DNA from: PALSA-505 sp963702235
GTDB lineage: Bacteria > Actinomycetota > Actinomycetes > Streptosporangiales > Streptosporangiaceae
DNA: 64,000 bases
NCBI GenBank assembly: GCA_963702235.1
Contig: CAVPBZ010000008.1
Coordinates: 62,001 to 126,000, forward strand
Reading direction: 5' to 3'
Position numbers and translations under genes: made by a program. Shown here piece by piece: positions 26,408 through 34,416 of this stretch (its first letter is position 1; every line of letters begins with the position of its first letter). The notes under the pieces were generated by a model. That model saw only the letters and a program-made list of their open reading frames with translations. It was not told where the DNA came from and ran no database searches.

Positions 26408-27486
26408 ACACGGCCCCGAGTGCGGCGGCAGCCACCGCCACAGGCGCGACAGGAGGCACGGGCGCGAGCGCGGCGGCAGGCACGGGCGCGAGCGCGGCGG
26501 CCGCGCCGGGGTCGGGGGGCCTGGCCAGCGTGCCCCGGGTCAGCCTCGTGCTGGCTCCGACGCCGCTGCAGCCTGCCCCGCGGCTGTCGGCAGAGCTGGG
26601 CGTGCCCGTCTTGCTGAAGCGGGACGACCTCACCGGCCTGGGTCTCGGCGGCAACAAGCTGCGCGGGCTGGAGTACATCGTGGCCGACTTGCGCCGCCAG
26701 GACTGCGACTGCCTGGTGACCGGCGCCGGGCCGCAGTCGAACTGGACCGTGCTGGCCGCCCTGGCCTGCCTGCGCTGTCAGGTGGAACCGCACGTCGTCT
26801 GCTACGGCAGCGGCGCGCCCAGCGAGGGGAACATGCGGCTGCACCGGTGGCTCGGCACCGACGTGCGGTTCACCGGCGATCCGGCCCGGTCGTCGGTGGA
26901 CGCCGGGATGGCGGACCTGGTAGCCGGGCTGCGAGCCCAGGGCAGGCGCCCCTACCTCGTTCCCCGCGGCGGGGCGACACCGCTGGGCGCGCTGGGCTAC
27001 GTACGGGCGAGCGTCGAGCTGGCCGGGCAGCTGGCCGCGCTCGGCGAGCAGCCGTCGGCGCTGTGGCTGGCGACCGGATCCTGCGGGACGCAGGCCGGGC
27101 TGGTCGCCGGGGCCGCACTCACCGGGGCCAGCTACCGGGTGCAGGGCGTTGCGGTCAGCCGGCCGGTGGCGGAGAGCCAGGACCGGGTGCGGTCACTGGC
27201 GGCAGCCGCGGCCGCACTGGCGGGCAGCGCCGCGGTCATCGGGCAGCCGGACGTGCTGGACGGCTGGATCGGGCCGGGCTACGGCGTCCCATCGCCCGAG
27301 GGGCAGCAGGCGGCGCGGCTGGTCGCGGCCACCGAGGGGGTGTTCCTCGACGGGACGTTCGGCGCCAAGGCGATGGCCGCGCTGATCGCCGAGTGCCGGG
27401 CCGGCCGGGTTCGGGGCACCCAGGTGTTCCTCGTCGGCGGCGGCGCGCCGACCCTGTTCGCCGGACCGGGCGGCGGTGCGGCGTGA
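26404..27486 (+). CDS. xcbE: PLP-dependent D-cysteine desulfhydrase-like enzyme (XcbE-like)
   Basis: 360-aa fold-type II pyridoxal-phosphate enzyme of the ACC-deaminase / D-cysteine desulfhydrase group. The PLP lysine is Lys85 in GLGGNKLRGLEY. GAGPQSNWT is the serine-containing substrate loop, and ATGSCGTQAG the phosphate-binding loop. The bacterial CoM cluster of Xanthobacter holds an enzyme of the same family (XcbE1), believed to take part in the late sulfur-introducing steps. The first 38 residues are a low-complexity Ala/Gly/Thr extension not usual in the family; a later start near VPRVSLVLAPTPLQPA is possible. ATGA overlap upstream and GTGA overlap downstream. Confidence 0.82.
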   Translation: MNTAPSAAAATATGATGGTGASAAAGTGASAAAAPGSGGLASVPRVSLVLAPTPLQPAPRLSAELGVPVLLKRDDLTGLGLGGNKLRGLEYIVADLRRQDCDCLVTGAGPQSNWTVLAALACLRCQVEPHVVCYGSGAPSEGNMRLHRWLGTDVRFTGDPARSSVDAGMADLVAGLRAQGRRPYLVPRGGATPLGALGYVRASVELAGQLAALGEQPSALWLATGSCGTQAGLVAGAALTGASYRVQGVAVSRPVAESQDRVRSLAAAAAALAGSAAVIGQPDVLDGWIGPGYGVPSPEGQQAARLVAATEGVFLDGTFGAKAMAALIAECRAGRVRGTQVFLVGGGAPTLFAGPGGGAA

Positions 27487-29012
27487 CCGGGCTGCCGCCG
27501 CCCGAGGGTTACCTCGGTACCGACGCCAGGATCACCAGCGGGCCGGCGCCTGAACTGGTCGAGGCCGGCTACGCGCTGGAGATCGCGGACGCGCCGCTGC
27601 TGCACCGCGGGCTCACGCTCGCCGACCTCGCCCACCTGGTCGCGCTGACCGAATGCGGGGCGCTGGACCCCCCGCAGGCGGCACCGCTGTGCGGCTGGCT
27701 CATCGGCCTGCTCGACGCGCCGGCCGCGGAGTTCCGCTATGACGCGGTGTACGGGGACGCCTACAACAGCCGGGAGCGGGAGCTCGAGCGGGCACTCGGC
27801 CCCAGCGCCGGACGGCTGCACCTGGGCCGCACCCGCCGCGAGGCGGGCCGCATCGCGTTCCGGCTCGCGCTGCGCGACCGCCTGCTCGGGCTGCACGCCG
27901 ACATGGCCGCGTTCGCCGCCGGGCTGGGCGACCGTGCCGCCGAGCAGGCCGGCACGCTGTGGGCCGACAGCACATACCTGCAGCCTGCGCAGCCGTCGAC
28001 GTTCGGTCATTACCTGGGCAGTTTCGCCGAGCAGGCGGTCCGGCATCTGCGCAGGATCGAGGCCGCCTACGACGGCGCCGACGCCTGCCCGGGCGGCTCC
28101 GGCGGCTCGGGCGGCAGCCGGCTGCCGCTGGACCGGGTCCGGCTGGCCGAGCTGCTCGGCTTCGGGTCGGCGGGCCCGCACACCCGCGACGCCATGTGGT
28201 CGGTGGACGTCCTGACCGATGCGGTCGCCGCCTGCGCGCAGGCCGCACAGACCCTCGCCCAGCTCGCCGGGGACCTGGAAATCTTCGCCAGCCCGGCCTT
28301 CGGTTACCTGACCCTGGACGCCTCACTGTGCCGGGCCAGCGTGCTCATGCCGCAGAAACGCAACCCGTACGCGCTGGCCGTGCTCCGCGGCGGAGCGGGC
28401 ACCCTGCTCGGCCGCCTGACCGGGCTGCTGGCCACCGGGCTGACGCCGTCGGCCCGCACCGACAACTGGCTTTACGGCTACGGCGAGGCGGCCGGCGCGG
28501 TTGACCTGGCCGGCCGGCTCGTCCGGCTGGCAACCGCGGTGGTGGCCGGGCTGTGCCCGGACACCGAGGCGCTGCGCGAGCAGGCGGCCGGCCACTTCGT
28601 CGCCGGCGCCGACCTGGCCGAAGAGCTGTCCCAGCGGTGCGGGCTTGATTACCGGACCGCGTACCGGGTGGTCGGCCGGGCGATCGCGGCCGCGGCCGGG
28701 CGCGGTGACAGCGAACTGACCGTGTCCGGAGTCCGCGCCGCGGCTGAGGAGATAACCGGGGCGCCGGTTCAGGTCACGGCCGAGATGCTCGCCGGAGTGA
28801 CCGATCCGGCCGCCGCCGTGGCTGCCAGGAATGCCCCGGGGGGCGCCAGCCCGGCCCGGGTGCGCGAGCACGCACGGCTGGTGCAGGAGCGGGTGACGGC
28901 GGCCCGGCGCTGGAACCAGGCCCGGCAGGCGCACAACGCGCGGGCCGAGGCTGGCCTGCTGGCCGCCGCGCGAGACCTCAGCCGCGCTGCGCGCCTGAGC
29001 CGGGATCGGTGA
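27483..29012 (+). CDS. xcbD: Aspartase/fumarase-superfamily lyase, argininosuccinate-lyase-like (XcbD-like)
   Basis: 509-aa second lyase of the superfamily, closest in look to argininosuccinate lyase. The signature region is VLMPQKRNPYALAVLRGG (about 288-305), preceded by TRDAMWSVDVL and a DSTYLQPAQPSTFGHYL block equivalent to the T-x-x-Q-P-x-x substrate loop. A Gly/Ser run (GGSGGSGGS, about 203-211) makes a flexible insert. The bacterial CoM set contains two such lyases, XcbC1 and XcbD1, and this matches XcbD1 by type. GTG 27483 overlaps the previous stop. It closes the operon; 62 bp later an unrelated small gene begins. The exact reaction is not read from sequence. Confidence 0.8.
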   Translation: MTGLPPPEGYLGTDARITSGPAPELVEAGYALEIADAPLLHRGLTLADLAHLVALTECGALDPPQAAPLCGWLIGLLDAPAAEFRYDAVYGDAYNSRERELERALGPSAGRLHLGRTRREAGRIAFRLALRDRLLGLHADMAAFAAGLGDRAAEQAGTLWADSTYLQPAQPSTFGHYLGSFAEQAVRHLRRIEAAYDGADACPGGSGGSGGSRLPLDRVRLAELLGFGSAGPHTRDAMWSVDVLTDAVAACAQAAQTLAQLAGDLEIFASPAFGYLTLDASLCRASVLMPQKRNPYALAVLRGGAGTLLGRLTGLLATGLTPSARTDNWLYGYGEAAGAVDLAGRLVRLATAVVAGLCPDTEALREQAAGHFVAGADLAEELSQRCGLDYRTAYRVVGRAIAAAAGRGDSELTVSGVRAAAEEITGAPVQVTAEMLAGVTDPAAAVAARNAPGGASPARVREHARLVQERVTAARRWNQARQAHNARAEAGLLAAARDLSRAARLSRDR

Positions 29013-29074
29013 ATCCCGGCTGGCGCGGCGGTCAGTATCAGTGCCGCTGCCGGCTTCGAGGACAGGAGATTTCC

Positions 29075-29467
29075 ATGCCGACAACTACTGACCGGCCAGA
29101 TCGCGTCCGGGGCGACAATGGGCGGGTGGATGAAGCAGTACGGGACTACATCGACGGCATCGCCGCCGAGCACCGTCCGCTCTTCGACCGGCTGCACCGG
29201 CTGGTGCTCGAGACCTATCCGGATGCAGCCGTCGTCCTGTCGTACAAGATTCCGACGTACAAGGTCGGCCGCCGCCGCCTCCACGTCGGCGCGTGGAAGC
29301 ACGGCCTGTCGATCTACGGCTTGTCAGCCGATCGCGACGGGGGTTTCACCGCTCGCCACCCCGAGCTCAAGACGAGCAAGGGGACTGTCCAGCTGCGGGC
29401 CGAAGACCTGGCCGGCATCGCTGATGACGAGCTCCGCGACCTGGTGCGTGCCGCGCTGGCAGCCTGA
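29075..29467 (+). CDS. DUF1801 (YdhG-type) domain protein
   Basis: 130-aa protein of the DUF1801 family. Visible are the N-terminal VRDYIDGIAAEHRPLFDRL helix, the SYKIPTYKVGRR core and HVGAWKHGLSIYGL, with a C-terminal IADDELRDLVRAAL helix. ATG 29075 follows ACAGGAGAT. It is 62 bp after the CoM operon and same-stranded, but codon use and family give no functional link. The family role is unknown; some members relate to iron chaperone-like folds. Confidence 0.72.
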   Translation: MPTTTDRPDRVRGDNGRVDEAVRDYIDGIAAEHRPLFDRLHRLVLETYPDAAVVLSYKIPTYKVGRRRLHVGAWKHGLSIYGLSADRDGGFTARHPELKTSKGTVQLRAEDLAGIADDELRDLVRAALAA

Positions 29468-29546
29468 CCGCGCCGCCGCCGGCGACCGTCCGGCTGCGGC
29501 CCCGGCCCAGCCCGCGCCCACGGACCGGCAGCGGGCAGCGCTGCCG

Positions 29547-31217
29547 TTACACGAGTGCGCTACGCCGGATCCGCTGCGGATGGCTGAGCCACCAGGACGC
29601 GGCCGCGCGGGCCTGCGTCGGCATCTCGGGACGATCACGTATCCGGGTGAGCAACGGGTCGTTGCGAGCCATGCCGAGCCCGTAGACAAGCCCGCGGAGG
29701 GTCGCGCTGCCCTCGGCGGAGCTATGCCGCTGGGACAGCTGGGAGTGCAGCTCGACCGCGCGCAGCCAGTACCGGTCGTCGCTGGTCCCGCCGAGGTGAC
29801 CGATGTTGCGGGCGGCCGAGGCCACCACCGGCGGCGGAAGCCCCGCGTTGAGGGTGAAGCGCTCCAGGATAGGGCGCTGCTGCGCGCCGCCGAGCAGCCG
29901 CAGCGCGTCCATGATGCAGATGGCGAGGTCGGTATGGGCGGCCGCCGTGATCCGGACCAGTTCGGTGCCCAGCGCGGCCGCGACGGGCTCGCGGTACGGG
30001 GTCGCCTGGATGGCAACGGCGGCGTACAGCCGCACGTCGGAGACCGGACTGTACAGCATCTCATCGACCAGGGCGGCCAGCGTCTCGTCGTAGAGCCACG
30101 GACCCTCGCGGGGCATCCGGACGGTCGCCGCGGACGCCACCCTGCGGACGAAGCCGGCCGCGTGCCGCTCTGACGCCAGCCGCCCGGTGGTCACGACCCG
30201 GCTCAGCACCTCGTCGCCGGCCAGTGACCTGCGCAGCTTCGCGGCGACGCCGGGAGGCATGCCATTCGGCATCTGCCGCAGCAGGCTCGCCGCCAGGGTG
30301 CGGGCGTCGTCATGACGCACGGGATCGTCGAGCAGGCTGGTCACGACGGAGGCCAGGTAGCTGATCTGCTCGGCCGTGAAGTGGCCGCGGGCGACTTTGC
30401 GCACGCAGGCAAGCAGCGCGCCGTAAAAGGTCTGGTCGCTCGTCGGGCACGCGAGCTGACCCAGGACGTGATAGCTGGCGTCCGGGTGCCCGGTGACATC
30501 CAGCGCGCAGATCACCTCTATCCCCACCTGGTTCGCCCGCTCGGCGGCGAGGCTGGCGCATGCGGCTATCGCGGGCTGCTGACCGACCGGGTGGCCAAGC
30601 AGCCGGACCAGCGCTCCGAAGCGCTGCATCCAGGCCACCCCGTCGGAGACAATCTGCTCCTGCAACAGCCGCTCCGCCAGCGCCGCCCAGGTTGAGCCAG
30701 GAGAGATGAAGAAAAACGGCACGGCGGATATCTCGCGGGTGACCTCATCCCAGTCCTGGCCCGTCATCACGTCGTCGGAACGAGCCCTGTCGATCAGCTC
30801 GCTTATCCGCCCGACCGGCACCGGTTCATGACGCGGCAGGCTCCAGCCGTCCCATCCCGGACAGCCCGGGTCGGGACAGTAATAGCCGTGGATGGTGTCG
30901 GCCGCGGCGGCGATCAGCCCCGGCCGCAGGCCCAGCAGTTCCTCGTACCGCCGGATGGCCTGGTACGGAACCCGCAGCGCCGCGGTCTCCCACCGGGAGA
31001 CCTTGCTTTCGTTGGCCGTGCCCGGCCAGCACCCCCCGCAGAATGCCGTCGCGAATACCGACGCCCGGGCAAAGCCCTCGTCCGGCGCGAAAATCCGGTT
31101 CACCCGCAGCAGCCAGGCGATGCGCTCCCGAGCCCTCAGGCACGGGTCGCCGAAGGCTCCTCGTGTGTACTCAGGAACGGTGCCAGCACCCCCCACGACG
31201 TCGATCATAGTGAACAT
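29547..31217 (-). CDS. Large XRE/HEAT-like transcriptional regulator
   Basis: 556-aa protein. Residues about 60-95 (NESKVSRWETAALRVPYQAIRRYEELLGL) look like an XRE-type HTH. A short segment with CPDPGCPGWDGW follows, then a long helical region with repeated short amphipathic units (for example LVDEMLYSPVSDVRLYAAVAIQATP and VVASAARNIGHLGG) suggesting HEAT-like repeats. Such big HTH proteins are frequent in actinomycetes and usually of unknown target. It is convergent with the DUF1801 gene. The upstream 505 bp has no recognised gene. No operator was identified. Confidence 0.65.
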   Translation of the reverse strand: MFTMIDVVGGAGTVPEYTRGAFGDPCLRARERIAWLLRVNRIFAPDEGFARASVFATAFCGGCWPGTANESKVSRWETAALRVPYQAIRRYEELLGLRPGLIAAAADTIHGYYCPDPGCPGWDGWSLPRHEPVPVGRISELIDRARSDDVMTGQDWDEVTREISAVPFFFISPGSTWAALAERLLQEQIVSDGVAWMQRFGALVRLLGHPVGQQPAIAACASLAAERANQVGIEVICALDVTGHPDASYHVLGQLACPTSDQTFYGALLACVRKVARGHFTAEQISYLASVVTSLLDDPVRHDDARTLAASLLRQMPNGMPPGVAAKLRRSLAGDEVLSRVVTTGRLASERHAAGFVRRVASAATVRMPREGPWLYDETLAALVDEMLYSPVSDVRLYAAVAIQATPYREPVAAALGTELVRITAAAHTDLAICIMDALRLLGGAQQRPILERFTLNAGLPPPVVASAARNIGHLGGTSDDRYWLRAVELHSQLSQRHSSAEGSATLRGLVYGLGMARNDPLLTRIRDRPEMPTQARAAASWWLSHPQRIRRSALV

Positions 31218-31722
31218 TGCGCATAAAACGGCAGGCCTCCCGGCATATCAGGCCGGTAGTAAAAGCGAAACGTCTGCTGTTACGCACGGAAAGTCCTGGT
31301 ACGACGGTGACAAGAATTGCCCAGACCGGGACACTTTTCCCGCTTGCAGTCTGCCAGATCGATTGCAATCGATCTTGGTGATGTCGCCGGGTATGCCTAA
31401 TGTTGCGTGCGAACCCCGAGGTACGGAGGCAGGTTGTGCAGATGTTCGATATCCGCCGAACGTCCACGGGGATGCCATGCGGAGAACCACCGGCTCCTGC
31501 CCGGATTCCAAGGTCTGGCTGGCAAGCCTTTTTAATTTGGAGAAAGGACTGACCAGCCGCCAGCGGCAATAAACGGGTGGCGATCGAGCCGGTGGCCGGC
31601 ACCGCGCAGTCATAACGGGGGCGCGCAGTTCCTGGCCGGCCGAGAGCCTGCCCGGGGCAGCGGCCGAGCCTGCGGGGGCTGCCCCGGGCATGCACCTGGC
31701 GATCAGATCACCGCCGGATGGC
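31218..31722. other. Intergenic region, AT-richer, no gene recognised
   Basis: A 505-bp stretch upstream of the HTH/HEAT gene and downstream of the BtuF-like gene. It is visibly lower in GC (31220-31560) than its surroundings. Open frames on both strands show no family motif and no ribosome binding site. It probably contains the promoter for the minus-strand regulator, perhaps plus an eroded gene. Confidence 0.4.
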
Positions 31723-32610
31723 TCAGATCACCCGCTGGACGGCGCCGGGCAGGGCGGCCGGGACGGCGCCGGGGTGGAACACCGCGGCCAGTGCTTCCAC
31801 GCCGCAGATCAGGCGCGGCCCCGGCCGGACGACGATGCCATCCGCGTCGATCGCCCAGACGGGCGTCCCGGGAAGCGCCCGCGCCGCCACTGCCGCCTGC
31901 TCCACCGCGCCGGCCAGGTGATAGCCGCACGGCGCGACCATGATGAGGTCCGGGTCCTCGGCGGCCACCGCGTCCCAGGCCGTCGGCACCGATGGCACGC
32001 CAGGGCGGGCCGCCACCGGCTCCCCGCCGGCCGCGCTGACCAGGTCGGGGATCCAGTGCCCTGCGGTAAACGGCGGATCCACCCATTCGACCACCGCCAC
32101 CCGCGGACGAGGCCGCCCGGCGACCTGGGCCGTGACCCGGTCACGCCGGGTCCGCAGTTCCGCGGTGAGGCGCTCGGCTCGCCCGGCTACCCCGGCGCGG
32201 GATCCGATCTCGAGGATCGAGTCCAGCACATCGTCCAGCGAGCGCGGATCGAGCGACAGCACCTCGGCCCGGCAGCCCAGGTAGTCAAGCGCGCTCTCGA
32301 TCTGGCCGGACGGCAGCGCGCACACCCGGCAGAGGTCCTGGGTGAGGATCAGGTCGGGGGCCAGCGCCGCCAGCGCCTGCTCGTGCAGGGTGTACAGGTC
32401 CTCGCCCGCGGCCATCTGCCCGCGGACGTAGGCGTCGATCTCACCCGGGGTCATCCCGCTGGTGTCCCGGCCGCCCACCACGACCGTCTTGTCCGCGCGG
32501 GCGCTGGCGGGCTCGTCGCACTCGAAGGTCACGCCGACCAGTTGCTCGCCGAGGCCGAGGGCGTAGACGATCTCGGTCGCCGAGGGGAGCAGGGAGACGA
32601 GCCGCACCAT
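31723..32610 (-). CDS. Cobalamin-binding BtuF-like periplasmic-binding-fold protein
   Basis: 295-aa protein of the helical-backbone metal/B12 binding family. The start MVRLVSLLPSATEIVYALG is the usual BtuF opening. Further family traits are LVGVTFECDEPA, CRVCALPSG, DPPFTAGHWIPDLVSAAGG and PCGYHLAGAVEQAA. There is no signal peptide or lipobox, so it may be a cytosolic member, as often seen in actinobacteria, rather than an ABC-transporter binding protein. No permease or ATPase gene is adjacent. Binding of cobalamin is a family expectation only. Confidence 0.75.
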   Translation of the reverse strand: MVRLVSLLPSATEIVYALGLGEQLVGVTFECDEPASARADKTVVVGGRDTSGMTPGEIDAYVRGQMAAGEDLYTLHEQALAALAPDLILTQDLCRVCALPSGQIESALDYLGCRAEVLSLDPRSLDDVLDSILEIGSRAGVAGRAERLTAELRTRRDRVTAQVAGRPRPRVAVVEWVDPPFTAGHWIPDLVSAAGGEPVAARPGVPSVPTAWDAVAAEDPDLIMVAPCGYHLAGAVEQAAVAARALPGTPVWAIDADGIVVRPGPRLICGVEALAAVFHPGAVPAALPGAVQRVI

Positions 32611-32642
32611 CTGAGGATAAGCGCCTGCCGTGGCGACGCCGG

Positions 32643-32984
32643 TCAGCCGGGCCTGCCCAGCACGCGTGACGGCGGATGGAAGCCCGACGTGCCGTGGCCG
32701 AGGAGCACCACCACCAGGACCACGAGCGCGACGGCGGTGACGGCCAGCGCGGTCAGCAGGAGCTGCCTGGGCCGGGCCCGGCCGAGGGCGTCCCGCCCGG
32801 ACATCCGGCCGGCCTGCCAGATGAGCGGGGTCATGAGGAGGGCAGTGACGCCGGCCGCGACGTTGATCCTCAGCACGGCGAGGCCGACGGCGGCGAAGGC
32901 GATCGCGGTGCGGGTCCAGGCCAGCCTGGTCCGCTCCCGGGCCATGACCGGGTCCACATCTTCGGGATCGTCGGGATGAGTCAC
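32643..32984 (-). CDS. DUF202 small membrane protein
   Basis: 113-aa membrane protein. RERTRLAWTRTAIAFAAVGLAVL is the DUF202 signature and first membrane helix, followed by two more hydrophobic helices (ALLMTPLIWQAG and LLLTALAVTAVALVVLVVVLL). GTG start complementary to 32984, 5 bp after the upstream DUF202 gene stop. The two are an operon and probably form a hetero-oligomeric membrane unit. No function is known. Confidence 0.7.
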   Translation of the reverse strand: MTHPDDPEDVDPVMARERTRLAWTRTAIAFAAVGLAVLRINVAAGVTALLMTPLIWQAGRMSGRDALGRARPRQLLLTALAVTAVALVVLVVVLLGHGTSGFHPPSRVLGRPG

Positions 32985-32989
32985 GGGTG

Positions 32990-33388
32990 CTACCGGGTGG
33001 CCGACAGCAGCACGACGATGGCGGACAGCAGCGCCATCACGGTGATGGTCACGGTCAGGATCACCGGCAGCAGCGACCGGGGTACCGGCGCACCGCGGCG
33101 CAGCGCCCGCTGGTTCCCGACCCACTCGCCGTATCCGGCCCCGGCGACGATCGCGCCGAACACGATCAGCGGCACCCCGATCAGGTGACGGCCCCAGGAC
33201 ACCCCGGGAAACGGCGGCAGCAGCTGCACGATCCCGAGTCCCGCCACGACCAGGGCGAGCGCGGTGCGGCTCCACGCCAGGAACGTGCGCTCGTTGGCGA
33301 AGGTGAACCGGGCATCCGGCTCGACGCTGCCCGCGCCGCCCGCCCCTGGCCCGGCGCTGTGGTTCGCCGGGCCGGTGGCACCGGTCAT
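32990..33388 (-). CDS. DUF202 / YidH-like membrane protein
   Basis: 132-aa membrane protein with the DUF202 motif ANERTFLAWSRTALALVVAGLG and two further helices (LIGVPLIVFGAIVAGAGYGEW and LPVILTVTITVMALLSAIVVLL). It forms a tandem pair with the 32643 gene, a common arrangement of YidH/YidG-like proteins. The function is unknown; no enzyme motif is present. Confidence 0.74.
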   Translation of the reverse strand: MTGATGPANHSAGPGAGGAGSVEPDARFTFANERTFLAWSRTALALVVAGLGIVQLLPPFPGVSWGRHLIGVPLIVFGAIVAGAGYGEWVGNQRALRRGAPVPRSLLPVILTVTITVMALLSAIVVLLSATR

Positions 33389-33398
33389 GCCCGGCCGT

Positions 33399-33833
33399 TC
33401 AATTCCGGCCGTCCCGTGCCGCCACCCGGGGGGCCAGCCTGCCCGGCGCCGCCAGCGCCGCGGCCAGGTCGGCTGCCAGCCCGTGCCGCCCGGCCAGCCA
33501 CTGCGGGTCGAGGTAGCTCATCCACACTGCGCCGCCGTCGTCCTGCCAGACGAGCAGCTTGACCGGCAGGTCGATCGCGGCGAGCGGCGCGGCCACCATG
33601 ACCGGCGTACCACCCGCCGGGTTGCCGAAGATCAGCAGCTTCGTGTCGCGGAGCGACAGTCCCGCGCGGGCCGCCTCGCCGCTGTGGTCGATGACGGCGA
33701 ACAGCTTCGCCCCCGCTGCGCCGATCTCGCTGGTGAGGAGCTCAACGGTCTCGCTGACCGTGTGCGGGCTGCGGGTATGCACGATGCCGTCGGTCGGGGG
33801 CGCCCCGGCCGGCCCCGCAGAAGATGCACCCAT
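33399..33833 (-). CDS. DUF302 domain protein
   Basis: 144-aa protein with the DUF302 pattern: HTVSETVELLTSEIGAAGAKLFAVIDHSGEA, then LRDTKLLIFGNPAGGTPVMVAAP and AIDLPVKLLVWQDD. The start at 33833 follows AAGGAGG; the longer frame is not needed. It lies just before the DUF202 pair with the same orientation, and diverges from the universal stress protein gene across a 12-bp palindrome. Redox or stress association is common for the family but unproven. Confidence 0.76.
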   Translation of the reverse strand: MGASSAGPAGAPPTDGIVHTRSPHTVSETVELLTSEIGAAGAKLFAVIDHSGEAARAGLSLRDTKLLIFGNPAGGTPVMVAAPLAAIDLPVKLLVWQDDGGAVWMSYLDPQWLAGRHGLAADLAAALAAPGRLAPRVAARDGRN

Positions 33834-33865
33834 GACTGCCTCCTTACTGCTCGTGGCCACCGCTT

Positions 33866-33877
33866 AGAGCATGCTCT
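33866..33877. promoter_or_regulatory. 12-bp perfect palindrome between divergent DUF302 and USP genes
   Basis: AGAGCATGCTCT is self-complementary. It lies between the DUF302 start and the USP start at 33893, within promoter distance of both. It is a candidate operator for joint control. No second copy was searched for exhaustively. Confidence 0.3.
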
Positions 33878-33892
33878 TCCTACACTGCTCAT

Positions 33893-34351
33893 GTGACGGC
33901 TGCTGGCGACGACACGTTCGAGCTGGGAACCGACGGGCCAGCGTCGATCCTCGTCGGCGTCGACGGCTCCACGACCTCGCTGCGGGCCGGCTGGTACGCG
34001 GCGGGGCTGGGCCGCCGGCAGCGGGCACGCGTGGTGGCGGTCTACGTGATGCCGGGGGCCTCCATGGCCAGCGCGGCGCCCGGGATAGCCGCCGCCCAGC
34101 AGCAGGCGTTCGACGAGGTCGCGGACGACCTGCGCCGGCGTGCCGAGGAGGTGTCCGCCGAGCTGGGCGTGGACGTCAGCTTCATCGCGGTCCGCGGTGA
34201 CCCGTTCACCGAGCTGCGCCGGATCGCCGACGAGATACGTGCGGACGCCGTCGTGGTGGGGGCGTCCGCCAAGGCCGGTCACCGGCTGGTGGGATCGCTG
34301 GCGGTCCGGCTGGTGCGGGCCAACAAATGGCCGGTCACCGTCGTGCCGTGA
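33893..34351 (+). CDS. Universal stress protein (UspA family)
   Basis: 152-aa USP-fold protein. SILVGVDGSTTS is the N-terminal nucleotide-binding strand, and VVVGASAKAGHRLVGSLAVRLVR matches the G-x2-G-x9-G(S/T) ATP-binding motif. GTG 33893 is the start, as the ATG two bases earlier is followed at once by a stop. No Shine-Dalgarno is obvious. It is followed by a strong convergent hairpin at 34362. Function in stress survival is a family expectation. Confidence 0.83.
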   Translation: MTAAGDDTFELGTDGPASILVGVDGSTTSLRAGWYAAGLGRRQRARVVAVYVMPGASMASAAPGIAAAQQQAFDEVADDLRRRAEEVSAELGVDVSFIAVRGDPFTELRRIADEIRADAVVVGASAKAGHRLVGSLAVRLVRANKWPVTVVP

Positions 34352-34361
34352 CTCCCGCGCC

Positions 34362-34409
34362 GCCCGCCACCGTGACACTCCGCCTCGGTTGCGTGTCATG
34401 GTGGCGGGC
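34362..34409. terminator. 17-bp stem hairpin between USP and MMPL genes
   Basis: GCCCGCCACCGTGACAC pairs with GTGTCATGGTGGCGGGC (one G-T) around a 14-base loop. It lies just after the USP stop and just before the stop of the convergent MMPL gene, so it can end transcription from both. Confidence 0.68.
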
Positions 34410-34416
34410 ACTCGCG

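Noticed and set aside
31171..31695. 174-codon minus-strand frame in the AT-richer gap
   Set aside because: No motif, no ribosome binding site, codon use unlike the neighbours.
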